From positions 62,001 to 126,000 of the forward strand of contig NZ_JBQKGJ010000004.1 of the NCBI RefSeq assembly GCF_052118845.1: 64,000 nt of DNA, read 5' to 3'. A program made the translations under genes and the position numbers. The notes under the pieces were generated by a model that saw nothing but the letters and a program-made list of their open reading frames with translations, was not told the origin of the DNA and made no database searches. Source of the stretch: Bilifractor sp002394235. Lineage in GTDB: Bacteria > Bacillota > Clostridia > Lachnospirales > Lachnospiraceae. This document shows positions 60,623 to 64,000 of the stretch, piece after piece. Each line of letters starts with the position of its first letter. Within the stretch, counting starts at the first letter, position 1.

Positions 60623-62017
60623 TCATGCGTGCATATTCTCGACGGTAAAATCCATATACATCTTGATTCGCTCATCGATGTCAAAGGCGAGCTCCATAGC
60701 CTCGAGCGGTACGCCCGTGCTTTCCACAAAATCCTGGAAATTATCCTTCTGCTTGTATCGCTCCCATACAAGCTCCTTGGTTCTGTTCGAATGAGATTCC
60801 CTGTGGAGCTCCCTGGCAGTCTCCGCATCCTCCGTGCTTCCTTCCACCGCTTCTACGACATTGTCCGCGTAGCGGTTCCGCACTGCCTCTCTCAGCCATC
60901 CGAAATAATTCCGGATCGTCATTCCTCCGGTCTTCGCGTAGTCGATCTCTCTCTTGATCTCGTCTGTATCTCCATTGGCATCCTGAAGCAGACGATCGTA
61001 ATACTCCATCGTAAATCCGCTCGTAGCGCGGATTCCGCTCTTCTTCAGATATGTCAGTATATCCGAATATTCCCGCAGCTTCTTCGCTCCGCTCTTCTTG
61101 TCCTCAGCGGCGACTTTTTCGAACGGATCCGGTTCAGCGACCTTCACGTACTCCGGACTCAGCTGCTCAATCTTCACCTTGTTCTTGTGAATGGTCTCGA
61201 GATTCGCCTCCGGAATATTCCAGGAAATCATAAACATGATGTCGGTCGCCCGGCCTCTGTTTCCTCTCTCCACGGTGTACTCGAACGTGATGTCTGCCTT
61301 CTCGTCCATCTCGATCTTTGCTTCGTCAAGCACCTTTGTGCGGAAATCCGTAAACCGCTCATACTGCTTGTCCTCCTTCTTTGCCAGACGAACCAACTCC
61401 GACCACGTCGCGCCATCGGAAACCGCTCTCTGAAGATAGGAGGCATCCAGATTCACGAGTCCGAGCGTGCAGCGAAGTTCATCCACACTGTACACCTTCG
61501 TAACGAACTTTGATTTCGTCGTATCAATCTTGTATGCTTCCTTCTTCAGAAGCTCATAGAGACGGAAGGAGCTGTTCTTCTCGAAGGAGACAAGCGTCGC
61601 AAGTTCCATGGAAGTATAACTCTTCTGAAGACTCGTGATATGCGGTGTCATTTCCCGGTTATAGATGATCTCCAGCTTCTGGTCTTTATAGGATACGTTG
61701 GTAATCATCGTAAAGGTATGGAAATTTCCGAGACCGTCTTCAATCGTGATGATATTCCCGGCAAGCTGCTTGCTGACGCTCTTCAGCTTCTTATAAATAT
61801 TGGTATCTGTCTCATTACCAAGGATACGTTTGATCTCACTCGGATACAGCGTCGCCATTACCTGCTTCGATCCCGGCTCCTGCTGCAGCTTTGTGAGAGA
61901 AACAGCGATGATCTTGTTCCCGAGAATCGAGGTTTTATATTTCGCATTGATCAGCGAATTACTCTTCCGGACGACAACGCCCTCGATCAGGTCGTTCCGT
62001 ACACTGGTACTTGTCAT
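60623..62017 (-). CDS. Rep_3 (RepB) family replication initiation protein
   Basis: 464 residues. Two winged-helix domains of plasmid initiators: VVRKSNSLINAKYKTSILGNK (in parts: SLINAKYKTS), LTKLQQEPGSKQVMATLYPS, SFRLYELLKKEAYKIDTTKS, YSVDELRCTLGLVN, RFTDFRTKVLDEAKIEMDEK, FEYTVERGNRGRATDIMF. The C-terminal 150 residues (YFGWLREAVRNRYADNV etc.) look like the tail seen in Lachnospiraceae Rep proteins. It binds iterons, and the DNA just upstream carries about 19 of them. No ParA/ParB gene is in the window, but the replicon may encode them elsewhere. Confidence 0.92.
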   Translation of the reverse strand: MTSTSVRNDLIEGVVVRKSNSLINAKYKTSILGNKIIAVSLTKLQQEPGSKQVMATLYPSEIKRILGNETDTNIYKKLKSVSKQLAGNIITIEDGLGNFHTFTMITNVSYKDQKLEIIYNREMTPHITSLQKSYTSMELATLVSFEKNSSFRLYELLKKEAYKIDTTKSKFVTKVYSVDELRCTLGLVNLDASYLQRAVSDGATWSELVRLAKKEDKQYERFTDFRTKVLDEAKIEMDEKADITFEYTVERGNRGRATDIMFMISWNIPEANLETIHKNKVKIEQLSPEYVKVAEPDPFEKVAAEDKKSGAKKLREYSDILTYLKKSGIRATSGFTMEYYDRLLQDANGDTDEIKREIDYAKTGGMTIRNYFGWLREAVRNRYADNVVEAVEGSTEDAETARELHRESHSNRTKELVWERYKQKDNFQDFVESTGVPLEAMELAFDIDERIKMYMDFTVENMHA

Positions 62018-62038
62018 TTCAATATCCCCTTTGTTTTG

Positions 62039-62931
62039 TCAGAAAGCGACAAAAATACTTTAACAGGATAATAACCTATTCTTTCCCATTTGTCTCTCAG
62101 ATAACGAAAAAGTTACTGATTAACTTTTCATTAAATTTCAGTATTTTATTCGTCATCTCGCTCTCATATGGCGAAAAAAGTACTTGCCCCATTTACATAA
62201 GTCGTTTTTTCGTCTTCTGACCGCCTCTCGTTTACAGTATTTTTTTCGTCTTCTGGTTCCGTGCAATGCCTGTTTTCCCTGGAAAAACAGCCCTTAGGAA
62301 GGAAACAGCGGCTGATTTCAGTATATTATTCGTCATCAGGAAACCTTCGCGATCTATGATGATTCAGTACAAATGTCGTCATCTGAATAATTGTCCTTCC
62401 TGTTGATCTGCCTTTGCTGCTTGATTTCAGTACTTTATTCGTCATCAGTCAGTAATTTTTTCGTTTTCTTTCACCCGGTCTGCCTTCTGAATCCGGTCTG
62501 AAAAGTATTTTTTTCGCTTTCTGAGCGGAGTATTTTTTTCGTTGTCTGACATCATCACTCCTGATCATAACGACTCAGATACTTATCGGGACCGTCCGGT
62601 ATTTTTTTCGTCATCTGTACCGGCATCGCTTTCTGAAGTATTCTTTTCGTCATCTGACTTAGCGGCTGAATCCGGCCGTCTGTATCTGCATTCCCCCAAT
62701 CGTTGCCTCCACTCTCCGTTTTTTCGCCTTCTGACTTATCCGGAATGTTATCTGTCAGTTAATTTGATGTTCGACAGCAGTAGCTTTTTCGTTTTCTGAA
62801 CCCGGAGAATCCTTTATTTGCAGGGATTTCCGGCTCTCTAAAATAAAAGAAATATAAATGTTGTTATTATATATAATATAAAGCGGCCGGATCGCTTATC
62901 TCACTTCAGCCAGATAGCGAAAAATATACTT
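62039..62931. other. Iteron-rich replication origin
   Basis: At least 17 copies of a ~20-base iteron, consensus AGTAYTTTTTTCGTYATCTG. Plus orientation near 62140, 62199, 62236, 62320, 62366, 62429, 62451, 62504, 62529, 62598, 62637, 62714, 62779; minus near 62039, 62097, 62166, 62911. The core TTCG and the TCTG end are the best kept. An AT-rich run (62840-62880) may be the unwinding element; TTATCCGGA at 62736 is a weak DnaA box. No perfect DnaA box was seen. The four minus copies flank the cluster and two lie over the rep promoter. Confidence 0.85.
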
Positions 62932-63183
62932 ACAACAACTGAATAGAAAACAAAAGGGAAACTTGGATGCTGTATTTTTCTATGTTCCGCAATCTGTTTT
63001 CCAGTTAGATCTGATGATCGACGAGAAAAATCAGCAGCAAAATGATAACCTTTAACAAGACATCTGACAGGATTATGCAAGAACAATGATTTTTGATGAA
63101 TAAAAAGGCAGAACTTCCGGATAACCGGTTATAAAAGCCCACTTCAGCAGAGAATCATCGCAGGAATTGGTTCGGATAAATTT

Positions 63184-63233
63184 CAGATAACGAAAAAAGT
63201 ACCTGATGAATCAGGTACTTTTTTCGTTATCTG
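63184..63233. repeat. Inverted iteron pair, 23-base perfect arms
   Basis: CAGATAACGAAAAAAGTACC and its exact complement around TGAA. Each arm is a full iteron. It lies 12 bases past the dipeptidase stop and can also work as a terminator because the arms contain long A/T runs. 62932-63183 has no gene. Confidence 0.85.
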
Positions 63234-63244
63234 CTGTTTGTGGA

Positions 63245-64000
63245 TCAGGTGTCAGATCTGGAATAGGAATTCTTCATCTGATTGCTCAGTTCATAGAGAA
63301 CCTTATCAAGCGTATCCGCAGCTGCTTCCTTTAATGCATCTGCCATTTCCTGGTTTGCCTGCTCGGCAAGCGCATGAATACGATCATTTCTTTCGGATCT
63401 GTCTGAGGAGGAAGCTGCAGCGGGGATTGCAGCCACTGGATCACCGAGTGCGTCCATCATCTTAGCGTCGTATTTACGGATAAGCTCATGGCCTTTTGCT
63501 CCAACCGCAAGCTGATATCGCTCAATGTGGAAGAGGCTCTTTCCATAGGAGGCATCTGTCATCGCGGCGATCATACGGCTTGTCCAGTAGAAGTTATCTG
63601 TGGAAGCGTGCTTTCCGGTGTTGGAAAGATACGCCGGGGTTCTGGTGACATTGGCGTACATCGGAGCCCATGTATTGAACGCATTCGAAGCGAATGCGAG
63701 CCATTCGATGGTCCGGAACTCCTCCGGCTGGTACGGACGGATCTGAATCAGAGCGAGGAAATCGTTGCGGTTAATACCGATAGAGCGGTATGCTCCTCTT
63801 CTGCTGCTGTCTCCATATGAGGCGTAGGGATCGTACGGAGTGCCCTGATAATGAGAGGAAAGGAGATATTTCACGTCCTCGGGCGTGACCTTCCGCTCCG
63901 GAGTCAGGCTCCATGGAATATCATCCGAATCCGGTCGATAGTCCGCGTGAGGGCCGTCCCAGGAAGCAAAATGGGGGTTCAGGTAACGGGCCATATACCA
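63245..64000 (-). CDS. C69-family dipeptidase, C-terminal part (cut by window end)
   Basis: About 251 residues visible; the reading frame stays open to 64000, so the N-terminal catalytic Cys lies outside. Seen: YMARYLNPHFASWDGP, LLSSHYQGTPYDPYASYG, NRNDFLALIQIRPYQPEEF, WLAFASNAFNTWAPMYANV, DNFYWTSRMIAAMTDASYG. These are the middle and end of PepD/C69 N-terminal-nucleophile dipeptidases (usual length 470-550). Ends just before the inverted iteron pair. Confidence 0.88.
   Translation of the reverse strand, partial: WYMARYLNPHFASWDGPHADYRPDSDDIPWSLTPERKVTPEDVKYLLSSHYQGTPYDPYASYGDSSRRGAYRSIGINRNDFLALIQIRPYQPEEFRTIEWLAFASNAFNTWAPMYANVTRTPAYLSNTGKHASTDNFYWTSRMIAAMTDASYGKSLFHIERYQLAVGAKGHELIRKYDAKMMDALGDPVAAIPAAASSSDRSERNDRIHALAEQANQEMADALKEAAADTLDKVLYELSNQMKNSYSRSDT

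Noticed and set aside
62039..62931. CRISPR array
   Set aside because: Repeats are about 20 bases, degenerate, in both orientations and irregularly spaced next to rep; they are iterons.

Overview
The window reads as a low-to-mid GC Firmicute of the class Clostridia, most likely Lachnospiraceae. The support is the strong AAGGAGG-type ribosome binding sites, the SLH surface protein, the domain-swapped GH3 beta-glucosidase of the Butyrivibrio/Ruminococcus albus type, the short-form ThiC, the UreI-type urease operon and the Rep_3 initiator. Nearly everything is on the minus strand. I saw no rRNA, tRNA, CRISPR array or intact insertion sequence by eye.

Layout. 0.5-11.1 kb is a catabolic regulon. 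A minus-strand run encodes an anion-type permease, a hydantoinase/oxoprolinase-family ATPase, a small HExxH protein, a YhcH/YiaL protein, a LacI-type repressor, a KDG kinase, a hexulose-6-phosphate synthase, a phosphohexuloisomerase and a KDPG aldolase. A divergent plus-strand unit encodes a small protein and an iron-type alcohol dehydrogenase. Both divergent promoters can be read in the sequence, and each carries a LacI-type operator over its start site. 11.3-17.2 kb holds an AIM24 protein, two lipoproteins and a membrane-anchored LuxR-type regulator. 17.2-24.4 kb is a sulfur/redox and iron block: Crp-type regulator, a four-domain CoA-disulfide reductase/rhodanese/TusA/DsrE fusion, thioredoxin and a FeoA-FeoB fusion. 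24.5-29.9 kb is a WYL regulator-SbcD-SbcC operon with a LexA-like box. 30.3-39.5 kb has ProA, YitT, a lysozyme-like cell-wall protein, a MoxR/VWA pair, a hydrolase and an anchored nuclease.

39.5-46 kb is rich in short dispersed palindromic repeats, with a small AT-rich membrane-protein gene, AlaX, an HPr-like protein lacking the phosphorylatable His, a DUF975 protein and ThiC under a TPP riboswitch. 46.1-52.5 kb is a complete urease operon in the order ureI-A-B-C-E-F-G-D. 52.6-60.5 kb carries a MATE exporter, a PatB/MalY-type aminotransferase with an extra C-terminal domain, a secreted SLH protein and GH3. 60.6-63.2 kb is a replication module: a Rep_3 initiator gene preceded by about 19 iterons, two of them forming a perfect inverted pair. 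The window ends inside a C69 dipeptidase gene.

The two most interesting items are the 0.5-11 kb regulon, which combines formaldehyde-fixing (HPS/PHI) and Entner-Doudoroff (KDG kinase/KDPG aldolase) enzymes with a hydantoinase-like ATPase, and the iteron origin sitting on DNA that carries thiC, proA and a urease operon, suggesting a chromid/megaplasmid or an integrated plasmid. A family of extragenic repeats with compensatory stem changes is a third.
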